Notes: generated by a model not told the origin, from the sequence alone. Counted from the first letter of the stretch, positions 37,117 to 46,231 are shown. The stretch is 64,000 nt of DNA from Kiloniellaceae bacterium (GCA_021776175.1 JAJFGJ010000038.1:46140-110139); one strand, 5' to 3'. Numbers and translations are program-made.

Positions 37117-37572
37117 ATGCTGCGTCTTTCCAAAAAACTTCTGTTCGCGATCGAGGCGGTGGTCGACATCGCCTATCACACCGGGCCCGGCCCCGTGCGG
37201 TCCACGGATATTTCCCGCCGCCAGGGCATTCCACGGCGCTATCTGGAACAAGTGCTGCAACACTTGGTGCATCGTGGAATCCTGGCCGGTCAGCGCGGCC
37301 CGCGCGGCGGTTATCGCCTAGCGCGCGAACGCAGGCGTATCACGGTTGGCGAAATCGTCCGCGTCGTGCATGAGATCGAGGGGCTGAGAGATCCGGCGGG
37401 CGAATCCAACGGCTCCGAGATCGGGATCAAGGTGGTGCGGCCGATCTGGCTGAGAATGCAGGACGAAATGATGGGCCGCTTGGACGGTTTGACTATTGAG
37501 GAATTATGCGACCGCGCGCGAGTGAGCGATATCGAACGTGAAGCCGCACAGATTCCGGACTTCAGTATTTAA
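37117..37572 (+). CDS. Rrf2 family regulator lacking the Fe-S cysteines
   Basis: This 151-residue Rrf2 protein has the winged-helix pattern LRLSKKLLFAIEAVVDIAYH, GIPRRYLEQVLQHLVHRGIL and GPRGGYRLARERRRITVGEIVRVV. The effector loop (about residues 88-105) has no cysteine cluster of the IscR/NsrR type, so it should not bind an Fe-S cluster there. It sits 18 bases before cysK, which recalls CymR, the cysteine-metabolism regulator that senses through CysK. That parallel is inference. Confidence 0.87.
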   Translation: MLRLSKKLLFAIEAVVDIAYHTGPGPVRSTDISRRQGIPRRYLEQVLQHLVHRGILAGQRGPRGGYRLARERRRITVGEIVRVVHEIEGLRDPAGESNGSEIGIKVVRPIWLRMQDEMMGRLDGLTIEELCDRARVSDIEREAAQIPDFSI

Positions 37573-37590
37573 CGCCGGGGACCGCCGATC

Positions 37591-38556
37591 ATGACTCACG
37601 CCGCGAGACCGGTCGAATTTCGCGGCCGCGTTTATGACAGCATCCTGGACACCATCGGGGCGACGCCCTTGGTGCGCTTGCGCAAGCTGGCGCAGGCAAG
37701 AGGCGTGAAAGCCGAAATCCTCGGCAAGTGCGAGTTCTTCAATCCCCTGTCCTCGGTCAAGGACCGCATCGGCCTGGCCATGATCGAGGCCCTGGAAGCG
37801 GCCGGCAGGATCGGCCCGGACACGGCGATCGTCGAGCCGACCAGCGGCAACACGGGCATCGCGCTGGCCTTCGTGTGCGCGGCCAAGGGCTATCGCCTGA
37901 TCCTGACCATGCCGGAGACCATGTCGGTCGAGCGGCGCAAGATGCTGCGCCTGCTGGGGGCCGAGTTGGTCCTGACGGACGGGGCGCAAGGCATGCGCGG
38001 CGCCGTCGCCAAGGCGGAGGCGCTCGTGGCCGAGCTGCCGGACGCGATTATTCCCCAGCAGTTCGAGAATCCGGCCAACCCGGAGACCCACCGCCGAACC
38101 ACCGCCGAGGAGATCTGGCGCGACACCGGCGGCGCGGTGGATGTTATCGTCATCGGCGTCGGCACCGGCGGCACCCTGACCGGGCTCGGTTCGGTCTTGA
38201 AGGAACGCAATCCGGATTTGCGCATCGTCGCCGTCGAGCCGGAGGACAGCCCGGTGCTTTCGGGCGGCGCGCCCGGACCGCACAAGATTCAAGGCATAGG
38301 CGCCGGCTTCGTGCCGGGCAACTTGGAGACCGCCTTGATCGACGAAGTGATCCGCATCGGCAACGACACTGCGCTGGCCATGGCGCGCGAGCTTTCGCGG
38401 ATCGAAGGCGTGCCGGGCGGCATATCCTCGGGAGCCGCCACCGCCGCCGCCCTGGAAGTGGGAGCGCGCCCCGACATGGCCGGCAAGACCATCGTCGCCA
38501 TCTTGCCCTCGCTCGCGGAACGCTACCTCAGCACCGATCTTTTCGAGGGCATGTAG
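37591..38556 (+). CDS. cysK: Cysteine synthase (O-acetylserine sulfhydrylase) family
   Basis: This 321-residue PLP enzyme has the Schiff-base lysine Lys57 in [11 protein letters not shown], the substrate loop TSGNTG (about 84-89), the PLP-phosphate loop [10 protein letters not shown] and PGGISSGA near the C-terminus. It makes cysteine from O-acetylserine and sulfide; cystathionine beta-synthase-like activity cannot be excluded on sequence alone. It lies between an Rrf2-family regulator and a MoeB/ThiF E1, suggesting a sulfur-metabolism cluster. Confidence 0.93.
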   Translation: MTHAARPVEFRGRVYDSILDTIGATPLVRLRKLAQARGVKAEILGKCEFFNPLSSVKDRIGLAMIEALEAAGRIGPDTAIVEPTSGNTGIALAFVCAAKGYRLILTMPETMSVERRKMLRLLGAELVLTDGAQGMRGAVAKAEALVAELPDAIIPQQFENPANPETHRRTTAEEIWRDTGGAVDVIVIGVGTGGTLTGLGSVLKERNPDLRIVAVEPEDSPVLSGGAPGPHKIQGIGAGFVPGNLETALIDEVIRIGNDTALAMARELSRIEGVPGGISSGAATAAALEVGARPDMAGKTIVAILPSLAERYLSTDLFEGM

Positions 38557-38565
38557 GCGCGGATC

Positions 38566-39393
38566 ATGGATTTCAGCGACGATCAGATCCACCGCTACGC
38601 CCGCCACCTGGTCTTGCCGGAGATCGGCGAGGACGGCCAGGCGAAGTTGCTCGAATCGAAAGTCCTAGTGATCGGCGCCGGCGGCCTGGGTTCGCCGCTC
38701 TTGCTTTACCTCGCCGCCGCCGGAGTCGGCACCCTAGGCGTGGTCGATGACGATAAGGTCGATTTATCGAACCTGCAGCGCCAGGTGCTGCACGACACCT
38801 CATCCATCGGCACCCCCAAGACCGGAAGCGCCGCCGCCCGCCTGGCCGAGGTCAATCCGGAGATCGAGGTCGTGCGCCACGATGTCCGCCTGACGCCGGA
38901 TAACGCCATGGAGATGATCGGCGGCTACGATCTGGTGGCCGACGGTTCCGATAATTTCCCGACCCGTTTCCTGCTGAACGACGCCTGCCACCTAGCCGGC
39001 AAGACCCTGATCTCGGCCGCGATCATGCGCTTCGACGGCCAGCTGGCCACTTACAAGCCGCATATCCGCGACGCGGCCGCGCCCGAGGCCCATCCCTGCT
39101 ACCGCTGCATCTTCGGCGCCCAGCCCGAGGACCCCAAGCAATCTTGCGCCGATGTCGGTGTCATGGGCGCCCTGGCCGGCACCATGGGATCGCTGCAGGC
39201 AATCGAGGTCATCAAGGAATTGCTCGGCATCGGCGAGAGCCTGTCGGGCTCCCTTCTGCTTTACGACGCCCTGGGCGCGACCTTTAGAAAGATAAAAACC
39301 AAGGCCGACCCAGCCTGCCCCCTATGCGGCCCGCAGGCCACGATCCGCGATCTTACCAGCGTCTCCTACCGGGCGCCGGTCTGCGCGGTTTAA
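38566..39393 (+). CDS. MoeB/ThiF/HesA family E1-like adenylyltransferase
   Basis: This 275-residue E1-like enzyme adenylates the C-terminus of a small sulfur-carrier protein. Motifs are RYARHLVLPEIGEDGQ, the ATP loop VIGAGGLGSP, NLQRQVLH, DGSDNFPTRFLLND, SCADVGVMG with the candidate thiol cysteine, and two zinc-binding pairs, CYRC and CPLC. There is no rhodanese domain, as in bacterial MoeB. MoeB and ThiF cannot be separated by sequence alone. Its stop overlaps the stop of the convergent low-GC gene by four bases. Confidence 0.9.
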   Translation: MDFSDDQIHRYARHLVLPEIGEDGQAKLLESKVLVIGAGGLGSPLLLYLAAAGVGTLGVVDDDKVDLSNLQRQVLHDTSSIGTPKTGSAAARLAEVNPEIEVVRHDVRLTPDNAMEMIGGYDLVADGSDNFPTRFLLNDACHLAGKTLISAAIMRFDGQLATYKPHIRDAAAPEAHPCYRCIFGAQPEDPKQSCADVGVMGALAGTMGSLQAIEVIKELLGIGESLSGSLLLYDALGATFRKIKTKADPACPLCGPQATIRDLTSVSYRAPVCAV

Positions 39394-40259
39394 TAGGTTT
39401 GGCGACGTTGGCTTGGCTGGATTGTCTTGACTACTCTCGTCGCCGCAGATGGCCCTTTTCGAAGGGCCCAAATTCCAGCCCCGAGTCCGTCTGGCATCGA
39501 GAACACGTCTGGGCCTCCCTTGTAACTAAGGGTATCTGAGCAACTCTCTTCTAGTGTACGTCTTACGATAGCTTCCAAACTCGGGGGTGTGGATCTGTCC
39601 GCGTTTTGGCGGATGCATTCAACTGATCCATAGATTTCGCTTAGCGAAGCGTTCCGATTTATTTTTTTCAGCGCCTCGAAAACATCGTCAAACCATGTTG
39701 CTCCACCTTCGTCGAATCTCATCGTTACCTTCTCCTTAGTATCGTCAGCACCTGAGCGACTTTTCTTGGACGGTTTGTCACTCCACCTTCCTATCGGCGG
39801 TGAGCTTTTCGACCGCGTTCTCTTCCTGCGCACAATCCGCCCTGGGTTTCGAAGCTCAGACAAGGGACGCCGCCCTCGCCTGGGGTCCAAATAGAACCAG
39901 TTGACCCAAGCGTTTTCATTATTTGCGCCAACCGCTCTGCTCAATGCATTCAAGCTACCGTGTGAGGTTCCAGCACTAAGAAGAAGCCACTTCCCAGAAG
40001 CCGCTTTGGCTCGGATCTCCGACCCCCGATAACTTCTGAAAATCTCAAAACCTTCATCGAATGAAACGCCAAAACGGTGATCTTTGTACCCAATACGATT
40101 GGGAACTGCCCCACATGGCACCGCTTTCGCGAAAGCAGAGGATCTTAGAATCCGCTTCAAGATATCGTTCTCGGTTTCCTCCCCATCATTTCGCAGGGAC
40201 CAGATTCTCGCGAATACATCTGTCGTGATGCTGATGGTTCTCTCAGGTAGATCATTCAT
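39390..40259 (-). CDS. Hypothetical DNA-binding-like protein with SeqA-like RHH N-terminus
   Basis: This 289-residue protein comes from a region of markedly lower GC than its surroundings. Residues about 6-38 (RTISITTDVFARIW then ENDILKRIL) resemble the ribbon-helix-helix dimerisation domain of SeqA. A middle segment contains FEIFRSYRGSEIRAKAA, and a basic, serine-rich linker follows (130-165). Residues about 180-275 (FDDVFEALKKINRNASLSEI, RRTLEESCSDTLSYKGGPD, GIWALR) look like a winged helix of the type attached to restriction-related proteins. No nuclease motif is seen. Three tandem 11-bp repeats precede the start. Confidence 0.7.
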   Translation of the reverse strand: MNDLPERTISITTDVFARIWSLRNDGEETENDILKRILRSSAFAKAVPCGAVPNRIGYKDHRFGVSFDEGFEIFRSYRGSEIRAKAASGKWLLLSAGTSHGSLNALSRAVGANNENAWVNWFYLDPRRGRRPLSELRNPGRIVRRKRTRSKSSPPIGRWSDKPSKKSRSGADDTKEKVTMRFDEGGATWFDDVFEALKKINRNASLSEIYGSVECIRQNADRSTPPSLEAIVRRTLEESCSDTLSYKGGPDVFSMPDGLGAGIWALRKGPSAATRVVKTIQPSQRRQTY

Positions 40260-40278
40260 TATCCCACCGCCCAGATCT

Positions 40279-40311
40279 AGATCATATAGAGAGCTTATAG
40301 AGACCTTATAG
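40279..40311 (-). promoter_or_regulatory. Three tandem 11-bp direct repeats, likely operator
   Basis: On the plus strand the units are AGATCATATAG (40279-40289), AGAGCTTATAG (40290-40300) and AGACCTTATAG (40301-40311). The period is 11 bp, about one helical turn, and the units abut without spacer. They lie 20 bases before the start of the RHH-like gene and overlap its probable promoter. RHH repressors often bind tandem repeats cooperatively, which suggests autoregulation. Confidence 0.7.
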
Positions 40312-40520
40312 TGCTATTGTCAACTGGTGGTCCATCAGCTGATTTGGGCTCATTTGTTCGGGAAAAAATTTGTGTGGCACGTTGTGTCCGGCATGGCCGT
40401 CGCCAAGTTTAGCGTCTTGCTCGCGGCTCGCCTGAGAGTAACTAGAGGTGTGCCATCCGCGTGGCGGAAAGTGTGTTGTCTGAATCAAGCCCGCGCAAAG
40501 AATTGAGTTGGGCCGGGCTC

Positions 40521-41279
40521 TTACCCCCGGCCGACGAAGGGCATCTTGGTCGCCATGACGGTCATGGTCTGAACGTTGGATTCGAGCGGTAGGCTGGCCA
40601 TGAAGGCGACCGCGCGGCCGATATCCTCGACATCCATCCTGGCTTCGACCGCTATCGAGCCATCGGCCTGAGGCACGCCTTCCTTCATGCGCTCGGTCAT
40701 TTCGGTCGCGGCATTGCCGATATCGATCTGACCGCAGGCAATGTCGTGCTCGCGGCCATCGAGAGAGGTCGATTTGGTCAGGCCGGTAATGGCGTGCTTG
40801 GTCGCCGTATAAGGGGCGGAGTAGGGCCTGGGCGCGTGGGCGGAGATGGAGCCGTTGTTGACGATGCGGCCGCCGCGTGGGTCTTGCGCCTTCATGATCT
40901 TGATCGCTTCCTGGGTGCACAGGAACGCGCCGGTCAAGTTGACGTTCACGACCGCCGTCCACTGTTCGAAGGTCAAGTCTTCCATGGGCACCGGCGGCGC
41001 CCCCATGCCGGCGTTGTTGAACAGAAAGTCGAGCCGACCGAAGGCGTCCTTGGTTGCGGCGAAAAGCGCCCGCACGTTATCCGGGTCGCCGACATCCCCC
41101 GGCACCGCGAGGGTGTTCCCGGCCAGGTCTCCGGCCTGCTTTTGAGTTTCTTCCAGGGCCTCCGCCCGCCGGCCGGTGAGGGTGACCTTGAAGCCGTCGC
41201 GCAACAGCGCGAGCGCTGCCGAGCGGCCGATGCCGCTTCCCGCCCCGGTTACGAGGGCGACCTTGTTCCGCGTCGTCAT
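40521..41279 (-). CDS. Short-chain dehydrogenase/reductase
   Basis: This 252-residue classical SDR has [13 protein letters not shown] (nucleotide loop), FNNAGM, the catalytic serine region GSISAHA and YTATK with the Tyr-x3-Lys pair. The substrate is unknown; the family default is an NAD(P)-dependent alcohol or ketone oxidoreductase. The C-terminus lacks a distinctive domain. It is followed by dodecin on the same strand after a gap with a hairpin. The 40312-40520 stretch on its other side shows nothing recognisable. Confidence 0.88.
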   Translation of the reverse strand: MTTRNKVALVTGAGSGIGRSAALALLRDGFKVTLTGRRAEALEETQKQAGDLAGNTLAVPGDVGDPDNVRALFAATKDAFGRLDFLFNNAGMGAPPVPMEDLTFEQWTAVVNVNLTGAFLCTQEAIKIMKAQDPRGGRIVNNGSISAHAPRPYSAPYTATKHAITGLTKSTSLDGREHDIACGQIDIGNAATEMTERMKEGVPQADGSIAVEARMDVEDIGRAVAFMASLPLESNVQTMTVMATKMPFVGRG

Positions 41280-41385
41280 TTCTCAGACCTCCGGCCATGC
41301 CTCCCGCGCGCTCGAAAATGGTGCCGGGCGCCTTTTGGTAGCACGGGAGCGCGGCCCGGCCCAGGGGCAGGCCGGGGCCATTCCA

Positions 41386-41404
41386 AGCCCGCGTTGCGCG
41401 GGCT
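41386..41404 (-). terminator. Hairpin downstream of dodecin
   Basis: AGCCCGCG (41386-41393) pairs with CGCGGGCT (41397-41404) across a three-base loop. On the minus strand it lies eleven bases past the dodecin stop. Only a short T run follows, so it may be a weak terminator or a stabilising 3' hairpin. Confidence 0.45.
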
Positions 41405-41414
41405 CGGCGCGGGT

Positions 41415-41624
41415 TCAGTCTTCGAACTTGAACGAGACGTTGATCTTGGCGCGGTAGGCCTCGATCTTGCCGTCCGCGATCTGCACGTCGAGCTTGGTCA
41501 CCTCGGCGATGCGCAGATCGCGCAGGCTTCGATCCGCCCGCGAAACGGCATTGGCGACCGCCTTCTCCCAGGACTCCGGGCTACTGCCGACCAACTCGAT
41601 CACCTTGTAGACGCTGTCAGTCAT
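41415..41624 (-). CDS. Dodecin family flavin-binding protein
   Basis: This 69-residue protein starts SVYKVIELVGSSPESWEKAV and continues ADRSLRDLRIAEVTKLDV to a final beta strand ending NVSFKFED. Dodecins form dodecameric shells that store riboflavin/FMN. The tryptophan of ESWEKA is the usual flavin-stacking residue. It lies alone between the SDR and hydroxyacid-dehydrogenase genes. Confidence 0.93.
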   Translation of the reverse strand: MTDSVYKVIELVGSSPESWEKAVANAVSRADRSLRDLRIAEVTKLDVQIADGKIEAYRAKINVSFKFED

Positions 41625-41801
41625 GGTTCCATCCTCCCTGCGATCAGGCGCGCCGGCATGTCGCGGACACGCATCTTCGATGCGGACGCCGGCCCGGCCG
41701 GACCGCCGGGACAGCGGTCTTACTGAGGCTAAATCATAGCACGAAGCATCGATAGAGGAAGGCCCGGAGTCCGGGCGCCGCCTTGGGTCTGTACTTCCCC
41801 C

Positions 41802-42788
41802 CTAGAACATCGTCTCTATGACCCGGTCCGGCGGGGTGTGGCCATCGGCGAAGGTCTTGATGTTGATGATGACCTTTTCGCCCATGGCGATGCGGCCCTC
41901 GATGGTGGCCGAACCCATGTGCGGCAAGAGAATGACGTTTTCCATCTTGAGCAGCTTGGGGTTGATCGCCGGTTCGTGCTCGAAGACGTCGAGCGCCGCG
42001 CCCGCGATCTCGCCGGCCTCCAGCCCGCGCGCCAGGGCGTTCTCGTCGATCACCTCGCCGCGGCTGGTGTTCACGATGTAGGCATGGTCTTGCAGCAGCT
42101 TGAGGCGGCGCGCCGATAACAGGTGATAGGTCGCCGGTGTGTGCGGACAATGGACCGAGACGATGTCCATGCGCGACAGCATCTGGTCCAGGCTTTCCCA
42201 ATAGGTCGCCTCGAGCTCGGCTTCGATATCGGGGTGGACCCGGCGCCGGTTGTGGTAATGGACGGAAAGGCCGAAGCCCTTGGCCCGGCGCGCGACCGCC
42301 TGTCCGATCCGCCCCATGCCGATGATGCCCAGGCGCTTGCCCCAGATGCGATGGCCCTGCATGGAGGTCGGGCTCCAGCCCCGCCACTTGTCGGAGCGCA
42401 CCAGGCGTTCGCCTTCGCTCAAGCGGCGCGGCAAGGCCAGGAGCATGGCCATGGTCATATCGGCCGTGTCCTCGGTCAGGACGCCAGGCGTGTTGGTCAC
42501 GGTAATCCCGCGCTCACGCGCCGTTTTGAGGTCGATGTGATCGACGCCGGTGCCAAAAGAGGCGATCAGCTTCAGCTTCGGCCCCGCCTGAGACAAGGCG
42601 GAGGCATCGATACGGTCGGTGACCGTCGGCACCAGCACTTCCGCTTCCTGCATCGCTTGAACCAGCCCGCCATGACTCATGGGGGTATCGTCCACATTCA
42701 AGCGGCAATCGAACAGCTCCATCATCCGCGTCTCGATAACATCGGGCAGCCGGCGGGTAATAATGACCGATGGTCGTTTCGTGGTCAT
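41802..42788 (-). CDS. D-2-hydroxyacid dehydrogenase (glyoxylate/hydroxypyruvate reductase type)
   Basis: This 328-residue NAD(P)-dependent enzyme has GTGVDHIDLKTARERG, IIGMGRIGQAVARRAKGF (coenzyme loop), NTSRGEVIDENAL with the substrate arginine, the Glu of FEHEPAI and the catalytic His in LLPHMGSAT. This set fits GyaR/GhrB-like glyoxylate or hydroxypyruvate reductases; other D-2-hydroxyacids are possible. A palindrome GCCCGGAGTCCGGGC lies just past its stop and may end transcription weakly. Confidence 0.9.
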   Translation of the reverse strand: MTTKRPSVIITRRLPDVIETRMMELFDCRLNVDDTPMSHGGLVQAMQEAEVLVPTVTDRIDASALSQAGPKLKLIASFGTGVDHIDLKTARERGITVTNTPGVLTEDTADMTMAMLLALPRRLSEGERLVRSDKWRGWSPTSMQGHRIWGKRLGIIGMGRIGQAVARRAKGFGLSVHYHNRRRVHPDIEAELEATYWESLDQMLSRMDIVSVHCPHTPATYHLLSARRLKLLQDHAYIVNTSRGEVIDENALARGLEAGEIAGAALDVFEHEPAINPKLLKMENVILLPHMGSATIEGRIAMGEKVIINIKTFADGHTPPDRVIETMF

Positions 42789-43035
42789 GGGTACTCCGTT
42801 TCAGGCCGGTTTCTGGCCGGGCCGGGCGGTTGCGTTCCGCGCATCGAAGGGCGCCCGAATCTGGCATCTGCCATAGCAGGCGGGCGCTACCCTTGTCCAG
42901 GGAGCCTTGCTTCCTCTGGCCTTTACGTCATTAAGAAAGCGACCCTTGACCCTGCTAGACAGGGCGCGTTTAGTTGCGGCGGCGCGGCCGGGAGGCTGCC
43001 GCCTCAAGGCAACCTTCTTGGTGTGCGCGGGACCT

Positions 43036-43584
43036 ATGACCAGCATCGCCCAGTTCGGCACCGTCACTGCGATTTTGCTGACGCTTGCCTTGCATACCGC
43101 CCCGCTCGCCGCCCAGACCCCGGCCGAGGGCGAGCCAGCGCCTCGGATTCAGGCCCAGCACCAGGGCGAAAGCGGTCTGCCTCTGCCACGTTTCGTTTCC
43201 TTGCGCGCGCCCAAGGTCAACCTGCGCACCGGACCGGGCGTGCGCTATCCGATCGACTGGGTTTACAACCGCGCCGGGCTGCCGCTCGAGATCATCGATG
43301 AGTTCGAAACCTGGCGCCGGGTGCGCGACTGGGAAGGGAGCGAGGGCTGGGTGCACCAGAGCATGTTGAGTGGCGCGCGCAAGGTCATGATTCGCGACAA
43401 GCAGCGCTTGCTGCGCGACGAACCCGACCCGGCGGCGGCCGGGGTCGCGCTGCTGGCGCCGGGGGTCATCGCGAACCTCGATCGCTGCGTCGATGCCTGG
43501 TGCCGGATCGAGATCCAAGAGAGAAGCGGCTGGTTACGGCGGATCGACGTCTACGGCCTCTATCCTCAAGAGACCGTCCCCTAG
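43036..43584 (+). CDS. Secreted SH3-domain protein
   Basis: This 182-residue protein has a signal peptide (cleavage near residue 26, LAAQT) and two bacterial SH3-like modules: RFVSLRAPKVNLRTGPGVRYPIDWVY followed by WRRVRDWEGSEGWVH, then a degenerate second one with WCRIEIQERSGWLRRIDVYGLYP. It probably binds in the periplasm, perhaps to peptidoglycan. ATG 43036 is chosen as the signal-peptide start. Its stop overlaps the stop of the convergent DUF3501 gene by four bases. The 247-bp upstream region has no other gene. Confidence 0.85.
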   Translation: MTSIAQFGTVTAILLTLALHTAPLAAQTPAEGEPAPRIQAQHQGESGLPLPRFVSLRAPKVNLRTGPGVRYPIDWVYNRAGLPLEIIDEFETWRRVRDWEGSEGWVHQSMLSGARKVMIRDKQRLLRDEPDPAAAGVALLAPGVIANLDRCVDAWCRIEIQERSGWLRRIDVYGLYPQETVP

Positions 43585-44171
43585 TCGAAATCGCCGGCGA
43601 GGGCGGCGCGCGCAGCTTCCGGCAGGACCGACATGTGAGCGTAGTTCGGGTGCTTGAAGCCCAGCACGACCCGTGCGCCGGCCTGGCGAAACGCCTGGAT
43701 CGCGTCTTGGGCGAAGGGGAAATGTATGAACTGAACCGCCGAGGCCTTACCCGCCGCGCTGGTTCGATCGAGATCTGCCTCGGGCTTGCCGGTCACGATT
43801 ATATCGCCGATCTGGATGAAGGCGGTTTCCTCGACCCCACCCAACTTGGCGAGAAGCGCCCCACGGCGCTTGGGATCGTCGATTTCGAACATGGCGGTCG
43901 CGACCAGCTCCCGCCCCTTGGGGATGAGCGGATTGTAGGCGCTTAACTCGTCGCCGATCTGGGCCTCGCCGCCTTTCTCTATGAACAGCATTTCGTGGAT
44001 CTGATTCCACATGGTCTCGAAATTCTCGAAATAAAAGCTGCACACCGGCCCAATCTCGACCCGCCGATCGCGCTTCATGGCGACCAGGGCGGCGCGGCGC
44101 TCCTTGCGTTCTTTCGCGTACTGCGCCATGGGCATGATATGACCGCGCGTGATCTCGTGGCGTCCGGACAT
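43581..44171 (-). CDS. DUF3501 family protein
   Basis: This 196-residue protein has the DUF3501 pattern: YAKERKERRAALVAMKRDRRVEIGP, FYFENFETMWNQIHEMLFIEKGG, AYNPLIPKGRELVATAMFEI and FPFAQDAIQAFR with VVLGFKHPNYAHM. The function is unknown. It is the last gene of a rubrerythrin/HdrD-like/DUF3501 series, an association known in other bacteria and suggestive of peroxide or redox stress. ATG 44171 is preferred; a TTG seven codons earlier would overlap the upstream stop. Confidence 0.88.
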   Translation of the reverse strand: MSGRHEITRGHIMPMAQYAKERKERRAALVAMKRDRRVEIGPVCSFYFENFETMWNQIHEMLFIEKGGEAQIGDELSAYNPLIPKGRELVATAMFEIDDPKRRGALLAKLGGVEETAFIQIGDIIVTGKPEADLDRTSAAGKASAVQFIHFPFAQDAIQAFRQAGARVVLGFKHPNYAHMSVLPEAARAALAGDFD

Positions 44172-44188
44172 GATCGAGGCGTCCTTTT

Positions 44189-45544
44189 TCAATCGTGCCC
44201 GGCGGTCAAGCCGTAGGCCTGGGCGAAAAGTTCAATGGGGTGCCGCGATTGTGTGAACGCGGGCTGGGCCTCGGTATCGAGACGCTCGATCGCCTGCAAT
44301 AAATGCGCCCCCGCCAAGGGACATTCCGAGGCCAGATACATCTGGCCGCTTTTAGCCGCCTGACGGGCCGCCGGCCTACCTATCTTCAGCGCCGTTTCGA
44401 AGTGCCGCTTCATGACCCCCCAGGAGCCGCCATGGCCGGAGCATCGGTCGATGACCGTGACTTTGCATTCTGGAATGAGACGCAGCATCATGGCCGCTTG
44501 AGCGCCGATGTTCTGGGCCCGGGCATGGCAGGCCATGTGCAGCGCCACACCACCATCAAGCGGCTTCAATCCTTTGGCCAAGCCCTCTTTCTTTGAAATA
44601 TCGACCACGTACTCGGCGATGTCCGACGTCGCCCGCGCCACGGCCTCGATGGCCGCGTCGCCGGGCAAGAGCAGGCGCCATTCAAACTTGAGCATAAGCG
44701 CGCAGGACGGGGTCAGCGCGATCACGTCATAACCCTTATCGATCCAGGGCGTGAGTTCGTCGGCGATGCGCCGCGCCTTGGCCGCGGTCTCTTCGATCTC
44801 GCCGCGTTCAAGCTGCGGCATGCCGCAACAGGCCGGATAGACAACCTGCGTCTCGACCCCATTGCGGGCCAGGACCGCGCGCGCGGCCTCGCCGATGCCG
44901 GGGTTGTTGTAATTGACGAAGCAGGTGGCGTAGAGCACCGCCTTGCGCCCAAAGCCGGGAGCCTGAGTGTTTACTTCCGGGCTACTTTGCTTGGCGCGCA
45001 GGGTGAAGGTCTTGCCATGGAACTTCGGCAGCGCGGCCTCGCGGTGGACCTTGGCCAGCTTTTCCAGGAGCGGGCGCGTCACGCCGTTCTCGGTGCTGCT
45101 GGCCCAGTTCGCGAGACCGGGCGCCAAGCTGGCCAACCTGCCGTTGCGGTCGGTCTTGGTCAGTTGCTTTTCCAGCCCCCCGGTCTTGCCCTGGTGGATC
45201 TCGGCGGCGCGGTAACGCAGCATGAGGTGCGGAAAGTCCAGATTGAATTCGTGGGGCGGCACATAAGGGCAGGTCACCATGAAGCATATGTCGCACAGGG
45301 TGCAGGCATCGACGACCGGTTTGAAATCGGCGCTATCGACCGTGTCCAGCTCGCCCGAGACCGACTCGTCGATCAGGTCCAAAAGCTTGGGAAAGGAGTC
45401 GCATAGATTAAAGCAGCGGCGGCAACCGTGACAGATATCGAAGACCCGGCGCAGTTCCTCGTCGATCTTTCGCGGATCGGTGAAATCTGGGTTACGCCAA
45501 TCGAGCGGATGGCGAACCGGGGCTTGCAGACCGCCTTCGCTCAT
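44189..45544 (-). CDS. HdrD/GlpC-like iron-sulfur protein
   Basis: This 451-residue cytoplasmic Fe-S protein has two 4Fe-4S clusters near the N-terminus (CHGCRRCFNLC and CTLCDICFMVTCP). Two cysteine-rich CCG-type domains follow, with ATCFVNYNNPG, YPACCGMPQLERG, HMACHARA and DRCSGHGGSWG. The domain order matches heterodisulfide-reductase subunit D / GlpC relatives. Partner and donor are unknown. The position between rubrerythrin and DUF3501 suggests supply of electrons to a peroxide-reducing rubrerythrin. Confidence 0.88.
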   Translation of the reverse strand: MSEGGLQAPVRHPLDWRNPDFTDPRKIDEELRRVFDICHGCRRCFNLCDSFPKLLDLIDESVSGELDTVDSADFKPVVDACTLCDICFMVTCPYVPPHEFNLDFPHLMLRYRAAEIHQGKTGGLEKQLTKTDRNGRLASLAPGLANWASSTENGVTRPLLEKLAKVHREAALPKFHGKTFTLRAKQSSPEVNTQAPGFGRKAVLYATCFVNYNNPGIGEAARAVLARNGVETQVVYPACCGMPQLERGEIEETAAKARRIADELTPWIDKGYDVIALTPSCALMLKFEWRLLLPGDAAIEAVARATSDIAEYVVDISKKEGLAKGLKPLDGGVALHMACHARAQNIGAQAAMMLRLIPECKVTVIDRCSGHGGSWGVMKRHFETALKIGRPAARQAAKSGQMYLASECPLAGAHLLQAIERLDTEAQPAFTQSRHPIELFAQAYGLTAGHD

Positions 45545-45615
45545 GAAGTGAGATCCTCTCGCTTCGAGACCGCGCCCGCGATCATACGCCGATTGTCGTC
45601 AACCGCCAGCTAAGC

Positions 45616-45645
45616 TCCGGGGCGCGGAATGTAAATCGCGCCCCG
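45616..45645 (-). other. Stem-loop between rubrerythrin and HdrD-like genes
   Basis: CCGGGGCGCG and CGCGCCCCGG form a perfect ten-base stem with a ten-base loop. No T tract follows on the minus strand, so it is not a simple terminator. It may set relative mRNA levels by protecting the rubrerythrin transcript end. Confidence 0.6.
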
Positions 45646-45668
45646 GAAACAGAGGCCTAAAGCCGGGC

Positions 45669-46085
45669 TTAAAGGGTATCGAGGGCCTTTTGGAACCGGC
45701 CGGCGTGGCTTTTCTCGGCCTTGGCCAAGGTCTCGAACCAGTCGGCGATCTCGTCGAAGCCTTCCTCGCGGGCGCTGCGCGCCATGCCGGGATACATATC
45801 CGTGTATTCGTGGGTTTCACCGGCGATCGCGGCCTTGAGGTTCAGATCGGTCCCGCCGATCGGCTCGCCCGTCGCCGGGTCGCCGGTTTCCTCGAGGAAT
45901 TGCAAATGCCCGTGGGCATGGCCGGTCTCGCCCTCGGCGGTCGAGCGGAACACGGCGGCCACATCGTTATAGCCTTCGATATCCGCCTTTTGCGCGAAAT
46001 AGAGGTAGCGGCGGTTCGCCTGGCTTTCGCCCGCGAAAGCGTCTTTCAAGTTCTGTTCGGTCTTCGAGCCCTTCAACTGCGCCAT
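45669..46085 (-). CDS. Rubrerythrin family diiron protein
   Basis: This 138-residue ferritin-like protein has the helix pattern with diiron ligands: ...[20 protein letters not shown] (Glu), [17 protein letters not shown] (Glu-x2-His), [18 protein letters not shown] and [15 protein letters not shown] (Glu-x2-His). The C-terminal rubredoxin domain of classical rubrerythrins is missing, so electrons must come from a separate protein. ATG 46085 begins the canonical domain. An Irr-type palindrome lies upstream, and irr is the next gene, which suggests iron-dependent control. Confidence 0.9.
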   Translation of the reverse strand: MAQLKGSKTEQNLKDAFAGESQANRRYLYFAQKADIEGYNDVAAVFRSTAEGETGHAHGHLQFLEETGDPATGEPIGGTDLNLKAAIAGETHEYTDMYPGMARSAREEGFDEIADWFETLAKAEKSHAGRFQKALDTL

Positions 46086-46214
46086 CGTGCTCTCCCTTGG
46101 GATGATACCAGCGATTCTTGGTATGGGTGTCATGCAACCGCTCACCGCGGCTAGCGGCGGCACTGCCTGACCGCTTCCTTGGTAAATAGGTCATGATGCG
46201 GTCAATGTCAATAT

Positions 46215-46231
46215 ATTAGAATGATTCTAAT
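46215..46231 (-). promoter_or_regulatory. Irr/ICE-box-like palindrome upstream of rubrerythrin
   Basis: ATTAGAA-TGA-TTCTAAT is a perfect inverted repeat (seven-base arms) in an AT-rich stretch 130 bases before the rubrerythrin start and 29 bases after the irr stop. TTAGAA...TTCTAA is the core I recall for Irr iron-control elements. The neighbouring Irr gene makes it the natural regulator. Confidence 0.7.
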
